Shown: positions 51,809-61,024, counted from the stretch's first letter. The stretch: DNA of 64,000 nt from Arcicella lustrica (GCF_034930985.1 NZ_JAYGIM010000001.1:372001-436000); one strand, 5' to 3'. Made by a program: numbers and translations. The notes: generated by a model from the letters alone, not told the origin.

Positions 51809-52246
51809 TTAGAAATTATCGTAATAAGTAAAATCCTTTGTGATTACTCCGTTTTCAATTGTGAAGATGGTACAGATGGGTAAAACAAAAGCAGATTTAT
51901 CGGGAGCAGTACCTTTTGAAATAAATTCTACAACAATGTGTTTTTCGCCAGCGGGATAAATATTAGTAACAGAATCTTTAAGGTCTGGAAAAGCTTGGTT
52001 TAATTCGCTATACTTTTTAATCGTTTGTTCATGCGTTTGTTTTACGATACTTTGTCCTAAAGAAGGGTCTTTAAAATCAGCAGTATCAGCATACATACTT
52101 GCCATTTTCTGCCAATCATGTTGATTGAAATACTCAAAATATTGTTTGATAAACGCCTCGTGAGGATTGGCAGAAGTGCTTGTTTTTTCAGTAGAATTAC
52201 AAGCGAAACAAGTGAATAAAATAATAAGAAGAACAAGATTTTTCAT
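51809..52246 (-). CDS. NTF2/SnoaL-like lipoprotein
   Basis: 145 residues. Lipobox CFAC with Cys16 (MKNLVLLIILFTCFACNS). The rest is a small cone-shaped NTF2-like domain: HEAFIKQYFEYFNQHDWQKM, ADTADFKDPSLGQ, VVEFISKGTAPDKSAF, ICTIFTIENGVITKDFTYYD. Such domains bind small ligands or catalyse simple cyclisation or hydrolysis; nothing identifies the ligand. It stands alone; the 164-bp spacer to the GH20-like gene has no obvious signal. Confidence 0.82.
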   Translation of the reverse strand: MKNLVLLIILFTCFACNSTEKTSTSANPHEAFIKQYFEYFNQHDWQKMASMYADTADFKDPSLGQSIVKQTHEQTIKKYSELNQAFPDLKDSVTNIYPAGEKHIVVEFISKGTAPDKSAFVLPICTIFTIENGVITKDFTYYDNF

Positions 52247-52383
52247 GAGCTTTCAAGGTTTAAGTTTGGTTTTTAATTTATTAGATAAATATACTTTAAA
52301 AGCCTGAAAAGATGAAATAAAGGTTTGTAGATAAGCTAGTTAAACTAATTTTTAATTTAATGAAATAGCTTTTGATTCATACT

Positions 52384-52425
52384 TTTTCTATTAGCAGGCG
52401 AATTAATTCGCCTGCTAATAGAAAA
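52384..52425. repeat. Perfect 42-bp palindrome
   Basis: 21-bp arm 52384-52404 (TTTTCTATTAGCAGGCGAATT) meets its exact complement at 52405-52425 with no loop base. T/A flanks make it resemble a bidirectional terminator. It is 138 bases upstream of the NTF2-like gene's start, where no terminator is needed for a known plus-strand gene. Confidence 0.85.
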
Positions 52426-52499
52426 CCCCACGCTTCTCCAAGTTGGAAACAGCTTAACAGCTTAAGGATGTTTTCGTTGAAAGCCATAAAGCCTCCATT

Positions 52500-52589
52500 T
52501 AAATCCCGAAGGGAAGCAATGAATTGAAATATCGTTTACAGAACCCTGAAAGGGTGAAACATTTAATCGTATCATCCCTTCGGGATTTA
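52500..52589. repeat. Inverted repeat CCCGAAGGGA ... TCCCTTCGGG
   Basis: 15-bp arms (52500-52514 and 52575-52589) with CCCGAAGGG-type inner palindromes, and a third small palindrome ACCCTGAAAGGGT (52543-52555) in the loop. It has the look of a dispersed extragenic element. No gene. Confidence 0.65.
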
Positions 52590-52606
52590 TTTATATCAAT
52601 TGCACA

Positions 52607-52648
52607 AAAAAACGGCATCAAGAAAACATATTCCTGATGCCATTTTTT
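52607..52648. terminator. Terminator-like hairpin in the gene-free island
   Basis: GGCATCA (52614-52620) and TGATGCC (52635-52641), with A-run before and T-run after. It does not follow any recognised plus-strand gene, so it may end a non-coding transcript or remain from a lost gene. Confidence 0.5.
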
Positions 52649-52675
52649 GATTAACCACACTGAGTCAATTCAACT

Positions 52676-52885
52676 TAAAACCGCAATTTCCCGCAAAAAA
52701 GAAGGAGTATTCCTACTCTGAGATAGAAATTTGGTTCTTAGAATAGCAAATCTCCTACCTAAAACCGCAATTATCCGTAAAAAAGAAGGAAATTTCCTTG
52801 TTAAAACCGCAATATTCCGCAAAAAAGATAGGATTTTGGTACTTAAAGAAGCAATTTTTCATGAAAAAGACACAAATTTTCCTCT
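52676..52885. repeat. Decayed tandem array with 42-bp period
   Basis: Units start at 52676, 52718, 52760, 52802 and 52844; units 1, 3 and 4 open with TAAAACCGCAAT and contain a CCG(C/T)AAAAAAGA stretch, unit 2 and unit 5 are degenerate, and weaker periodicity may run to about 52960. Unit 3 contains the perfect palindrome AAGGAAATTTCCTT (52786-52799). In one frame the units read LKPQ-S-KKK-like 14-residue peptides, interrupted by a stop in unit 2. The period equals that of the array at 18893-19228. No gene is visible between here and 53230. Confidence 0.75.
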
Positions 52886-53230
52886 TTTATATGGAAAATT
52901 GGGGTAAAAAGAGGAAAATTTTATCCTTTTTGTCTTTGTGTTTCGTAAAAAAGTAGTGATTTTTTGTGGGCAGATTTTGCCTAAAACTAACTGAGGATCA
53001 GTCATGAAAGGTAAAATAGCCTATTTTTCTTAACCACATGATGATGTGCTTCGTTTGCTAAAGCCAGCTGATGTGCGTAAATTTGAGGAAAATTGCCGAC
53101 GATTATTTGTTACATATTGATTTTCAATACTCTTTCTGTTTCTATTTAAGCTGTGATAAGCGTCATGGCACGATTTTCTTATCAGATACATAAACATAAT
53201 CCTTGCTTTTTATTTTACTCTTCAAAAATC

Positions 53231-54196
53231 ATGAAAAAACTTTCTAACTTATTTTTAGCCCTTTTAGTGGCTTTGGTTTCTGCTTGCGGTGTTACGCCAG
53301 ATATTCAACCAACAACTGTTGACAATACTTTGCCTGCTGCAACAGGTGGACTAGATGTTACTTTTACTGACCCAACTATCAACGCTACGTCGTCTGTAGT
53401 GGCGGCTAATGGCGATAACGTAAACGTTTCTTTATTAATTAAAAAAACAGCTTCGGGTGGGAAACCACGTATCTTGAGAGTATTTGTTGAGACTACTGCG
53501 AATTACCGTCCAGCCAATGCAACGCCTTTGTTTGAAATTAAATTGAAAAATAAAGACGAGCAAACACAAACAGTTGAATACACTGTTTCACCAACTTCTG
53601 GGAAAGTATATATTCACTTTGATGTGTATGACAATACTTCAACAGATGCCAACAGTACTTCGGCTAACGTAACTCGTAGAACTTTGGTAGTGAATGTTTC
53701 ATCTCAAGCACAGATTGCTTCTTGGCCTTCAATTACTTTAGGAGCACAGTCGAATGCGGCAGGTTCAAGAGTAACATCTGCAACGGGTGATATTTATAAA
53801 GTATGTGACTTAGATTCAAATATGAAGTATGTAGATATTACGTATGCTTCTGTAGGTTCGCCTGTGAAATCGACTTTGATGTCGAATCCTGCTAGAAGTG
53901 CAAGCTTTAGCTTAAGCACTGTTGCTACTGCTACAGATTGTTCGGGTTCTTATACTGGCGGAGGTTCTGCTACTTATTTTGCAGTGGCGCCAACAGCGGT
54001 TGACTTTGCTACGGCAGATGATTTAACATTGGGAGCTTTAAGTATCTCGAATACTGCACCGCAATTTATTGCGATTGAAGCTGGTAAAGTTTATGCTTTC
54101 TTGAATGGTAGAGGCAAGAAAGGACTTATCAAAGTGAATAGTGTAGTAGCGGGTGTGGCTGGTACAGTTAGCCTTGATATTAAAGTACAAAAATAA
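53231..54196 (+). CDS. Lipoprotein of unknown function
   Basis: 321 residues from the ATG at 53231, chosen because it gives a clean lipoprotein signal (MKKLSNLFLALLVALVSAC, Cys19); an in-frame ATG at 53153 would bury it. The mature chain is beta-rich and low in Cys. Residues about 40-155 (VTFTDPTINATSSVVAANGD, KVYIHFDVYDNTSTDANST, RRTLVVNVSS) resemble an Ig-like or DUF4397-type beta-sandwich; a second half ends FAIEAGKVYAFLNGRGKKGL-like strands and IKVNSVVAGVAGTVSLDIKV. I do not recognise a family. It is flanked by the repeat island and a strong terminator. Confidence 0.75.
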   Translation: MKKLSNLFLALLVALVSACGVTPDIQPTTVDNTLPAATGGLDVTFTDPTINATSSVVAANGDNVNVSLLIKKTASGGKPRILRVFVETTANYRPANATPLFEIKLKNKDEQTQTVEYTVSPTSGKVYIHFDVYDNTSTDANSTSANVTRRTLVVNVSSQAQIASWPSITLGAQSNAAGSRVTSATGDIYKVCDLDSNMKYVDITYASVGSPVKSTLMSNPARSASFSLSTVATATDCSGSYTGGGSATYFAVAPTAVDFATADDLTLGALSISNTAPQFIAIEAGKVYAFLNGRGKKGLIKVNSVVAGVAGTVSLDIKVQK

Positions 54197-54229
54197 TGGG
54201 CTGTCGATAATTCGGTCTTGCTATTTAAA

Positions 54230-54270
54230 ATAAAACGAGCCATTTTTCAGTGAAAAATGGCTCGTTTTAT
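54230..54270. terminator. Bidirectional terminator between convergent genes
   Basis: Perfect 20-bp arms (54230-54249 and 54251-54270; core ACGAGCCATTTTTCA) with a one-base centre, A/T runs at both sides. It serves the lipoprotein gene and the minus-strand LolA-like gene. Confidence 0.92.
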
Positions 54271-54286
54271 GTCTATTCAATAATAT

Positions 54287-55018
54287 CTATTTCGCTGGTT
54301 TTTTGAAGATTGCTTCATCTACCTTTGGATTCAATTTGATTGATTCTGTTTCTATCGTCATACTTCCACCCATCGGACTAGGCGTTTCCATCGTATGTGC
54401 AAAGATTAGACCTTCTATTGGTTTAAAGTTTGAATATGTCACTTCAGCATCAATTTCTTGTCCTTGAACTTTACGCTTTCCACTTGTTTTTAAAGTATAA
54501 TATGTTGAAGTTGAAAGATAAATATTAGTTTCTTCTCCGTTTTTTTCTACCAATTTCAATTTGTAAGCATCAGCACCATCTATTTTTTCAGTACCTACTA
54601 ATTCTAAGGTTGAACCATTTTCTTTGTAGCCAATCAATGAACCTCCTAAATTTAACTGTTTACGAGACTCTCTTACCATAGCTAATGGCATATCTTCTGG
54701 TGCTCCAGTTCCTTGCATCATCGCTGGTCTGATAGACCAACCTGTTTCGCCATCTACTACCGTAACGATTTCTTGTCCCATTACACTAACATCCGTTCTC
54801 AAAGATTTTCCTGCTACAATTACAGTTTTACTTTCAATGTCCATGCCTTGTACCGAGAATTTATTTTTCATCTCTAAGCTTTTTAAAGCTTTCCATTTTT
54901 CTGCACCTCCTATGGCTTCAATATGCTTTGTTACAATTTCGTCGGCTGTTTGTGCAAAAACACTTGCTGTTGTTACCATAACAATCAAAGCAGCGCTTAT
55001 CATTTTTGAAAATTTCAT
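54287..55018 (-). CDS. Secreted LolA-like (outer-membrane lipoprotein-sorting protein-like) protein
   Basis: 243 residues from the ATG at 55018; 41 more codons can be read upstream but MKFSKMISAALIVMVTTASV is a clear signal peptide (cleaved near FAQ). The mature protein begins TADEIVTKHIEAIGGAEKWK, a motif common to COG2834-like periplasmic proteins, and alternates beta strands (SVQGMDIESKTVIVAGKSLR, VTYSNFKPIEGLIFAHTMET, SMTIETESIKLNPKVDEAIF) as in the LolA/LppX half-barrel. True LolA activity is not implied; a lipid or hydrophobic ligand-binding role is an inference from the fold. Confidence 0.78.
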   Translation of the reverse strand: MKFSKMISAALIVMVTTASVFAQTADEIVTKHIEAIGGAEKWKALKSLEMKNKFSVQGMDIESKTVIVAGKSLRTDVSVMGQEIVTVVDGETGWSIRPAMMQGTGAPEDMPLAMVRESRKQLNLGGSLIGYKENGSTLELVGTEKIDGADAYKLKLVEKNGEETNIYLSTSTYYTLKTSGKRKVQGQEIDAEVTYSNFKPIEGLIFAHTMETPSPMGGSMTIETESIKLNPKVDEAIFKKPAK

Positions 55019-55182
55019 GTTTATGTTTGTGTTAAATGTGTTTGGATTGATTTTAATCGTTTTGGTTTTCCGTAAATACAATTTGTATCTAATTATGTTT
55101 GAAATGTAACAAGGAATATTTTTACCACAAAACACTATCATGATAATCAGTGATTTTGGAGGATGAATGGAGAAGTGTTTTA

Positions 55183-55371
55183 AATTGAAAGTTAGTGATG
55201 GAGTGATTTAATGATTGAGTGAATTAGTGAGTTGTGAATTGATGAGTTGTCGATTTAATAAAGTAAAATAGATTACTCTTTTCTTTTGATTAACTTCATT
55301 TAAAAAAATACTTAACCTTGTTCATAACAAATTAACTAATTCACAATTCACCCAATCACTAACTCTCAATT
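55183..55371. repeat. About 190-bp element with 7/8-bp periodic repeats and inverted ends
   Basis: Ends 55183-55209 and 55345-55371 are inverted copies (23 of 27 matching, beginning AATTGAAAGTTAGTGAT). Both halves are built of 7-8-bp units such as TTGAGTGA, ATTAGTGA, GTTGTGA, ATTGATGA. The right end includes the stop codon of the MFS gene (TAG, minus strand, 55359-55361). It may be a non-autonomous palindromic element or a 3' hairpin. Confidence 0.6.
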
Positions 55372-56594
55372 GCCTCTGTTGCCAGTTTGTTTTTAGGAAA
55401 CGATTTTAAAGCTATTACCAAAGCAATAATTGTTAGCAAAGCTGCCATCATAAATGCTGCTCCAGGAAAGAATATTGGCGCATCGTCTGCTGAAAAGTAA
55501 GCAAATAAATTAGAAGCTAACAAAGGTCCGAATATAGTAGTAACACTTTGTAAGCTTGTCAAACCTCCTTGTAATTCACCTTGTTCATTGGCTGGTACTT
55601 GTTTCGAAATAATACTTTGTAAAGCTGGACCAGCAATACCACCCAAACCAAAAGGAATCATAAAAGCGTACATCATCCATCCTTTTGTAGCCAAAGCAAA
55701 TAAAGCAAAACCTGCGGCATAAAATAATAATCCTACCATAACAGAGTTTCTATCTCCTAACTTTGGATTGATAATTCTATTTAAACCCCCTTGTACAATG
55801 GCAACTACTAAACCCACAAAAGAAAGTGAGTATCCAACTTCTGCCAATGTCCAATTAAATTCTTTCATGGTAAAATACGACCATGTGCTTGGATGCGTTT
55901 GTCCTGCCAATTGAAGACAGAAAAATGCACCTACCAAACCTAACACAACTGGATAACGACCTAAGTTTTTTAATGAACCTATTGGATTTGCTCTTTTCCA
56001 ATCAAAATCTCTTCTATGATCTTGTGACAAAGATTCTGGTAATACAAAATAACCATAAAGCCAATTAAGAAGGGTTAGTCCTGCCGCTACAAAAAAAGGT
56101 ACTCTTGCACCTATATCTCCTAATACTCCACCAATGACTGGTCCAATGATAAACCCAATGCCAAAAGCTGCACCAATCATTCCAAAGTTTTTAGAGCGAT
56201 TTTCATCATTTGAAATATCAGCAATGTAAGCAGAAGCCGTTGTAAAGCTTGCTCCCGTAATTCCTGCAATAATTCTTCCTGCAAAAAGCCATGCAATAGT
56301 TGGTGCAAAACCCAAAAGAATATAATCTAATCCAAAACCAAATAGCGAACCTAGAATAATAGGACGACGACCATACTTATCACTTAATCCACCTAAAATC
56401 GGAGAAAAAATGAATTGCATAACTGCATAAGCCGCCATCATAAAACCAGAATATTGTGAAGCTTCACTAAGTCCTTTACCAGTAAGTTCTTGTAATAATT
56501 TAGGTAAAACAGGAATAATGATTCCGATACCTAACACATCAATAAGAATAGTAATAAAAATAAATAGAATTGCGGGATTGCGTTTTGCCGACAT
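55359..56594 (-). CDS. TetA-type MFS drug exporter (DHA1 family)
   Basis: 411 residues, 12 predicted helices. The loop 2-3 motif GGLSDKYGRRPIILGSLFGF (near 64-83), DVLGIGIIIPVLPKLLQEL in helix 1, AGRIIAGITGASFTTASAYI in helix 4 and GFIIGPVIGGVLGDIG in helix 5 match the TCR/Tet group (proton-coupled efflux of tetracycline-like drugs). Chromosomal Tet-like exporters of environmental Bacteroidota have unknown substrates, so resistance should not be assumed. No TetR gene is adjacent and no mobile element surrounds it. Its stop codon is inside a 7/8-bp repeat element. Confidence 0.9.
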   Translation of the reverse strand: MSAKRNPAILFIFITILIDVLGIGIIIPVLPKLLQELTGKGLSEASQYSGFMMAAYAVMQFIFSPILGGLSDKYGRRPIILGSLFGFGLDYILLGFAPTIAWLFAGRIIAGITGASFTTASAYIADISNDENRSKNFGMIGAAFGIGFIIGPVIGGVLGDIGARVPFFVAAGLTLLNWLYGYFVLPESLSQDHRRDFDWKRANPIGSLKNLGRYPVVLGLVGAFFCLQLAGQTHPSTWSYFTMKEFNWTLAEVGYSLSFVGLVVAIVQGGLNRIINPKLGDRNSVMVGLLFYAAGFALFALATKGWMMYAFMIPFGLGGIAGPALQSIISKQVPANEQGELQGGLTSLQSVTTIFGPLLASNLFAYFSADDAPIFFPGAAFMMAALLTIIALVIALKSFPKNKLATEAIES

Positions 56595-56721
56595 GGGGAG
56601 TTTTTGAATTCAGGGATAATTGTTTAGCAAGTTAATCATTTTTTTGATTTTGTTGAGTTTGCTATTATTCGCTTTTGTTGACACCAATAAATGATATTCT
56701 TGCTAATTTGAACATTAGCAC

Positions 56722-59700
56722 TCAAGAATAATGCTTAGGAAATACCAAAGTAAATTCTGTTCCTTTACCTACTTCACTTTTGAAACTAATCGTTCCGCCA
56801 AGTTTTTGAGTAAATTCTTTTGTAATGTTCAATCCTAAGCCTGTACCGTCGATATTTAAAACATTATTGGCTCTGAAAAATATCTCAAACAAATGCTGTT
56901 GATCTTCTAAAGGAATACCAATACCATAATCTTGAATAATGATTTTAAAATCTTTGTCGTTAATTGCCAGTATTAAACTGGGGTTGGGGGCATCTTTAGA
57001 ATATTTAAAAGCATTATCAATCAAATTATTGATAATGTGCTTCAACAAAGAAGCATCAGAAAAAATTTCTTTACTTTCTGTAGGCAAAATCAGTTCTAAT
57101 TTTCGATTGTCTTTTCTTTCATTATAATATTGGTTGTTAAGTTCTTTAATCAAACATATAATATCAATGTTCTCTAATTGTAAATTAATTTTATCATTGG
57201 CTGATTTCTCCAATAACATTACATCCGAGAGCATCTCTGTCAGTCGATTCGCTTGTGAAGTAACTCTGTTGAGATGATGTTTTAATTTATCTTTGACTTC
57301 AGCATCCGATAACATATTGGTGTAAATTCCCAGAATGTCAATACTGGTGACAATCGTAGCCAGTGGAGTTCTGAATTCATGTGAAGCAAAAGAAATAAAT
57401 CTAGATTTCAACAAGTTTATCTCTCTTTCCTTTTCCAATGAAAGTTCTAGCTGGCGAAGCTGTTTTTTAGATTCTTCTGCATTTTTTCTTTCGGTAATAT
57501 CTATCAGAATTCCATTGAAAATTATTCTATCGCCCATAATTGTCGGGCTAGACATCCCTTGAAACCATTTTATTTCACCATTATCAGCTTGAACTCTTCC
57601 TTCATAGCTCCAATTACTTTTGCTAATCATAGCAACATAAATAGAGTTCAAAAAAGTAATTTTATCTTCTGAATAAATATGTTTGGCTAAATCTTTTTCC
57701 TTGTTATCAAAATCAATTCCGAAAATTTCTTGAATTTTAGCACTCAAATACGGAAAGTGTGTTGTTCCATCAGCTTCAACACATAATTGATATACCACTC
57801 CCGGTACGTTTTTAGCGAGATTTTTAAACATTAATTCACTTGCACTGAGTTGTTCTTGTACAAGTTTTTGTTCAGTAATATCAATACTAATACCAATTAA
57901 TCTATCAATTTTACCTTGTTCATTAACAAGTGGTATTTTAGATAATAAATACCATACTCTTTTTTTGGTTGGGTCTTCGATTAACGTTTCTTTGTTGATA
58001 ATTGCTTTTCCTGTGTTGAAAACAGTTTGGTCTTCTTCAATAAATATTTTGGCATATTCAGCTGTAAATGTTTCATAATCATTTTTGCCTAAGCCTTCTT
58101 TTTCATCTTTGAATCCCAGATATTCTAGTTCTGCTTTGTTGATTAAGGTTTTTCGAGATGCTAAATCTTTTACATAAACATTTAGCGGTAAATTATCAAT
58201 GATTGTCCTTAACAGATATTGTTCACTTTTAAGTAATTGTTCAGCCTTTTTCCTCATGGTAATATCCATGAAATTCATAATAATACCTTCAATAGATGGT
58301 TCGTTCAACTGATTATTAAAATGGGTTTCAATCCATAATACTTCACCATTGGGTTTTATATACCTAAAATTTGCTGTTGGGGAATAATCGGGTTGTTCAT
58401 AAACTTGTTGAAAAGCCAAACGTAATTCTACTAAATCCTCTGGAGGAATTAAATTTCTATCGTATTCATCAAGCGTATTGAAGCCTAATATTTTTTTCCC
58501 GACTGGACTAATATCAATAATTTTTCTGTCTGCATTGATAATGGCAATTCCTTCAGTGCTTTTTTCAAAAAGTGCTTTAAGACGTTTTTCTCGCTGAATA
58601 ACATCATTTTCTGCCTTTTTCTTTTCTGTAACATCTTGTGAAGTGATTCTTATCTGAATATCTTTCCCTTCTTCGTCCTTGTTGAGTTTGGCATTCATTA
58701 CCAAATACTTTATATTACCATTTGGCATTTTCAAACGAAAATCAAGGTCCACGTACTTATTTTCGCTTACCATTAACTGATGCTGTTCAAGGAGTTTTTC
58801 TCTATCTTCTTCATGAACATAGTTTATTGCATCAGCTAAATTGAGTGGACTTTGAGTAAAATCAAGTTCAAATATATGATACATTTCTTCCGACCAGAAA
58901 TGATTTTCCCCCACCAAATCGACTTCCCAATAACCTAACTTCGCAATATTTTGGGCAGCTAATAATTGTTCATTTGTTTTTTGTAAAGCAAATTCGTTAA
59001 GCTTTCTTTCTGTCACATCTTTGCCATAACAAGCAGTTCCAATCACTTTACCATCAAGTTTAATGGGATAAAATGAAACTTCTCTCCATAAATTTTTTAA
59101 GTAAGAAATATTGTATTGTGCAGTAAAAGTCTCTCCTGCCAAGGCTCTTTTATAAAAAGAAGTGAATAAGGCTAAATGAGATGGGCTGAATGTTAGGGTT
59201 TCCAGAATATTTTGGCCGTAGAAAATTTTTTCTTGGATGTATTCGAAAACTAACTTTTCATAAGCAGCATTAAAAGAAATTAAACGACAAGAAGTATCTA
59301 CACTCCATACAATATCAGAGGTATTATCAATCAATGACTTTAAGTTTTTGGCATCAAATTCTCTTTGTTTTCTTGCCAAAACTTGTTCATTAATATCTCT
59401 AAAATTCATTAAAACGGTTTTTATAGCTTGGTTTTCAAGTAAGTTGTGAATTGTAGTTTCAAGCCATTTTTCAGTGCCGTCTGGCATGATAATCCTAAAT
59501 TCTATCGTTTTTGTTTGGCATGGATTCGCTATTACTTCTAAGAAAAGATTAGCCAAAGCTGCTCTATCTTCAGGATGGATATTCAATTTAGCTTTAATTG
59601 TAGAAGTATTCTCGTCGTAATTGAAACCTAATATTTTTTTGCCTGACGGACTAATCTCTAAAATTGTACCTTCAGTATCAACTAATGAAAAACCTTCTGT

Positions 59701-60150
59701 AAAGTTTTCAATGATAGTATTAAAGCGTTTTTCTATCATTTTAAAACTTTCATCTTTCGCTTTGTGCAGAGAAATATCCTTAAAATAGCCACGCCAAATA
59801 ATTGAGCCATCAACATTTACTTCAGGATTTGCCAATACTTCTATCCAGCGAAAATCATGTTCGTTCTGTTTGATTCTGAATTCATAAAACCAATTAGATT
59901 GCTCTTTTTGTGAAGCTTCAAGAGTAGCAAAAAAGTTTTGATAATCTTCTTCAAATATTGACTCAAAATAAAGATTAGGAGTGCTTTGAAAAGAAGTTTT
60001 ATCTGCTTTGAAAAATATATGTTCAATGTTTTTACTGACATAAGAGAATGATATTTTTCCATCAGCAGACAATACCAACTGAAACATTGCTACAGGTGAA
60101 TTATCAATGCTTTTTTCAATAGTTTGATTTTTGTTTGATGTGCTTTTCAC
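56722..60150 (-). CDS. Cytoplasmic sensor histidine kinase with about seven PAS domains
   Basis: 1142 residues, no membrane helix. Tandem PAS/PAC units by eye: about 15-130, 137-255, 268-385, 395-510, 520-635, 645-765 and 775-895. Then HisKA with SFASHEFRTPLATI (His924) and HATPase with N-box HIINNLIDNAFKYS, DYGIGIPLEDQ and GTGLGLNITKEF. PAS2 and PAS5 share ISPxGKKILGFN, and PAS1 and PAS7 share a YVSKNIEHIF / YLSAKIQEIF segment, so the array arose in part by internal duplication. No partner receiver gene is adjacent; the nearest is at 61627. The signal is unknown (light, redox or small ligand are typical for PAS). Confidence 0.93.
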   Translation of the reverse strand: MKSTSNKNQTIEKSIDNSPVAMFQLVLSADGKISFSYVSKNIEHIFFKADKTSFQSTPNLYFESIFEEDYQNFFATLEASQKEQSNWFYEFRIKQNEHDFRWIEVLANPEVNVDGSIIWRGYFKDISLHKAKDESFKMIEKRFNTIIENFTEGFSLVDTEGTILEISPSGKKILGFNYDENTSTIKAKLNIHPEDRAALANLFLEVIANPCQTKTIEFRIIMPDGTEKWLETTIHNLLENQAIKTVLMNFRDINEQVLARKQREFDAKNLKSLIDNTSDIVWSVDTSCRLISFNAAYEKLVFEYIQEKIFYGQNILETLTFSPSHLALFTSFYKRALAGETFTAQYNISYLKNLWREVSFYPIKLDGKVIGTACYGKDVTERKLNEFALQKTNEQLLAAQNIAKLGYWEVDLVGENHFWSEEMYHIFELDFTQSPLNLADAINYVHEEDREKLLEQHQLMVSENKYVDLDFRLKMPNGNIKYLVMNAKLNKDEEGKDIQIRITSQDVTEKKKAENDVIQREKRLKALFEKSTEGIAIINADRKIIDISPVGKKILGFNTLDEYDRNLIPPEDLVELRLAFQQVYEQPDYSPTANFRYIKPNGEVLWIETHFNNQLNEPSIEGIIMNFMDITMRKKAEQLLKSEQYLLRTIIDNLPLNVYVKDLASRKTLINKAELEYLGFKDEKEGLGKNDYETFTAEYAKIFIEEDQTVFNTGKAIINKETLIEDPTKKRVWYLLSKIPLVNEQGKIDRLIGISIDITEQKLVQEQLSASELMFKNLAKNVPGVVYQLCVEADGTTHFPYLSAKIQEIFGIDFDNKEKDLAKHIYSEDKITFLNSIYVAMISKSNWSYEGRVQADNGEIKWFQGMSSPTIMGDRIIFNGILIDITERKNAEESKKQLRQLELSLEKEREINLLKSRFISFASHEFRTPLATIVTSIDILGIYTNMLSDAEVKDKLKHHLNRVTSQANRLTEMLSDVMLLEKSANDKINLQLENIDIICLIKELNNQYYNERKDNRKLELILPTESKEIFSDASLLKHIINNLIDNAFKYSKDAPNPSLILAINDKDFKIIIQDYGIGIPLEDQQHLFEIFFRANNVLNIDGTGLGLNITKEFTQKLGGTISFKSEVGKGTEFTLVFPKHYS

Positions 60151-60599
60151 TTTTATTCCGATTGTTTTAAGACCATTGAATCAATAAAAGAACACTTAAA
60201 TATAAGGATGATATAAAGCGTGATTGATTGATATTACAACTTACATAAAAGTTTGTTAACAATGAGATAAAAAATGAAAAGCTCGGCAATATTTTACTGC
60301 GTTTTTGATAGAAGCCTAAAAGTGAAGGATGAAAGAGAATTATTTTTTTTTTGAAATAAGACTTAGGATTTTTGGGAGATTGAAGGAAGAGTTACAACTT
60401 AAATTAATCTGAATTTATAAGATAAAGTAATGAGAGAAGTTTATTGAGGTATAAATAGAGTGGTGTAGAACTATTTACTCATGTAATTTAGTATGCCGAA
60501 CCCAAATGTTAATTCATTTTTTAGTTTACGGTCATTAATATTAGATAAGTATTAATTTAAATTGAAATAGTTTAATTTTTGTTTTGTCCAAATAAAAAA
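60151..60599. other. 450-bp AT-rich spacer
   Basis: Upstream region of the seven-PAS kinase gene, ending at a terminator of the next gene. Homopolymer-rich (a run of nine Ts near 60343-60352). I see no gene, repeat or clear operator in it. Confidence 0.6.
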
Positions 60600-60638
60600 C
60601 CTCCTTATGATTGTCTGTTGAAAACGTTCATAAGGAGG
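60600..60638 (-). terminator. Terminator of the small secreted-protein gene
   Basis: Perfect 11-bp arms CCTCCTTATGA (60600-60610) and complement (60628-60638), 17-nt loop and T-run on the minus strand, 23 bases after the stop codon. Confidence 0.88.
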
Positions 60639-60661
60639 TTGCTTGATAAGGAATCAGAAAA

Positions 60662-61024
60662 TTAGTCGATAGTTGTATCGTTCTTTCTGATGGTATCGTT
60701 CGCCAGCTCAGCGTCTTTTACTACTTTTTTAGTAAAAGGCATTTTAGGGTTTTGCCAAGTTAAGTACTCTTCTTTTGGCTGATTTCTAATAATACTCAAG
60801 CCCTTTTCAGTTGTCTGAGTACCTGCCTGTTTGTAATTCCTATTGATTGCGACATTTTCACTGATTGGAAAACCTTTTTTATTTTTTTTAGCTGCCGCAG
60901 CTGCTTTATTAGGATGTTTGTAATTGCTTGTGCTATACCCAGGGTCACCTGAAGGAACCTCCTGAGCGAACGAACCATAACTTGCTACCAGTAGCAAGCT
61001 CGCCCAAAAAAAATTAGATTTCAT
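60662..61024 (-). CDS. Small secreted protein of unknown function
   Basis: 120 residues from the ATG at 61024; the frame is open a further 38 codons upstream, but MKSNFFWASLLLVASYGSFA is a proper signal peptide (cleaved before QEVPSGDP). The mature part is polar and basic, with an alanine/lysine stretch (NKAAAAAKKNKKGFP), and ends in a Thr/Asp-rich tail (NDTIRKNDTTID). No family recognised. It has its own strong terminator, which supports it being a real transcription unit. Confidence 0.7.
   Translation of the reverse strand: MKSNFFWASLLLVASYGSFAQEVPSGDPGYSTSNYKHPNKAAAAAKKNKKGFPISENVAINRNYKQAGTQTTEKGLSIIRNQPKEEYLTWQNPKMPFTKKVVKDAELANDTIRKNDTTID

Noticed and set aside
55359..56594. Acquired tetracycline-resistance gene
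   Set aside because: Sequence type fits, but there is no tetR, mobile context or compositional difference; better read as a chromosomal exporter of unknown substrate.
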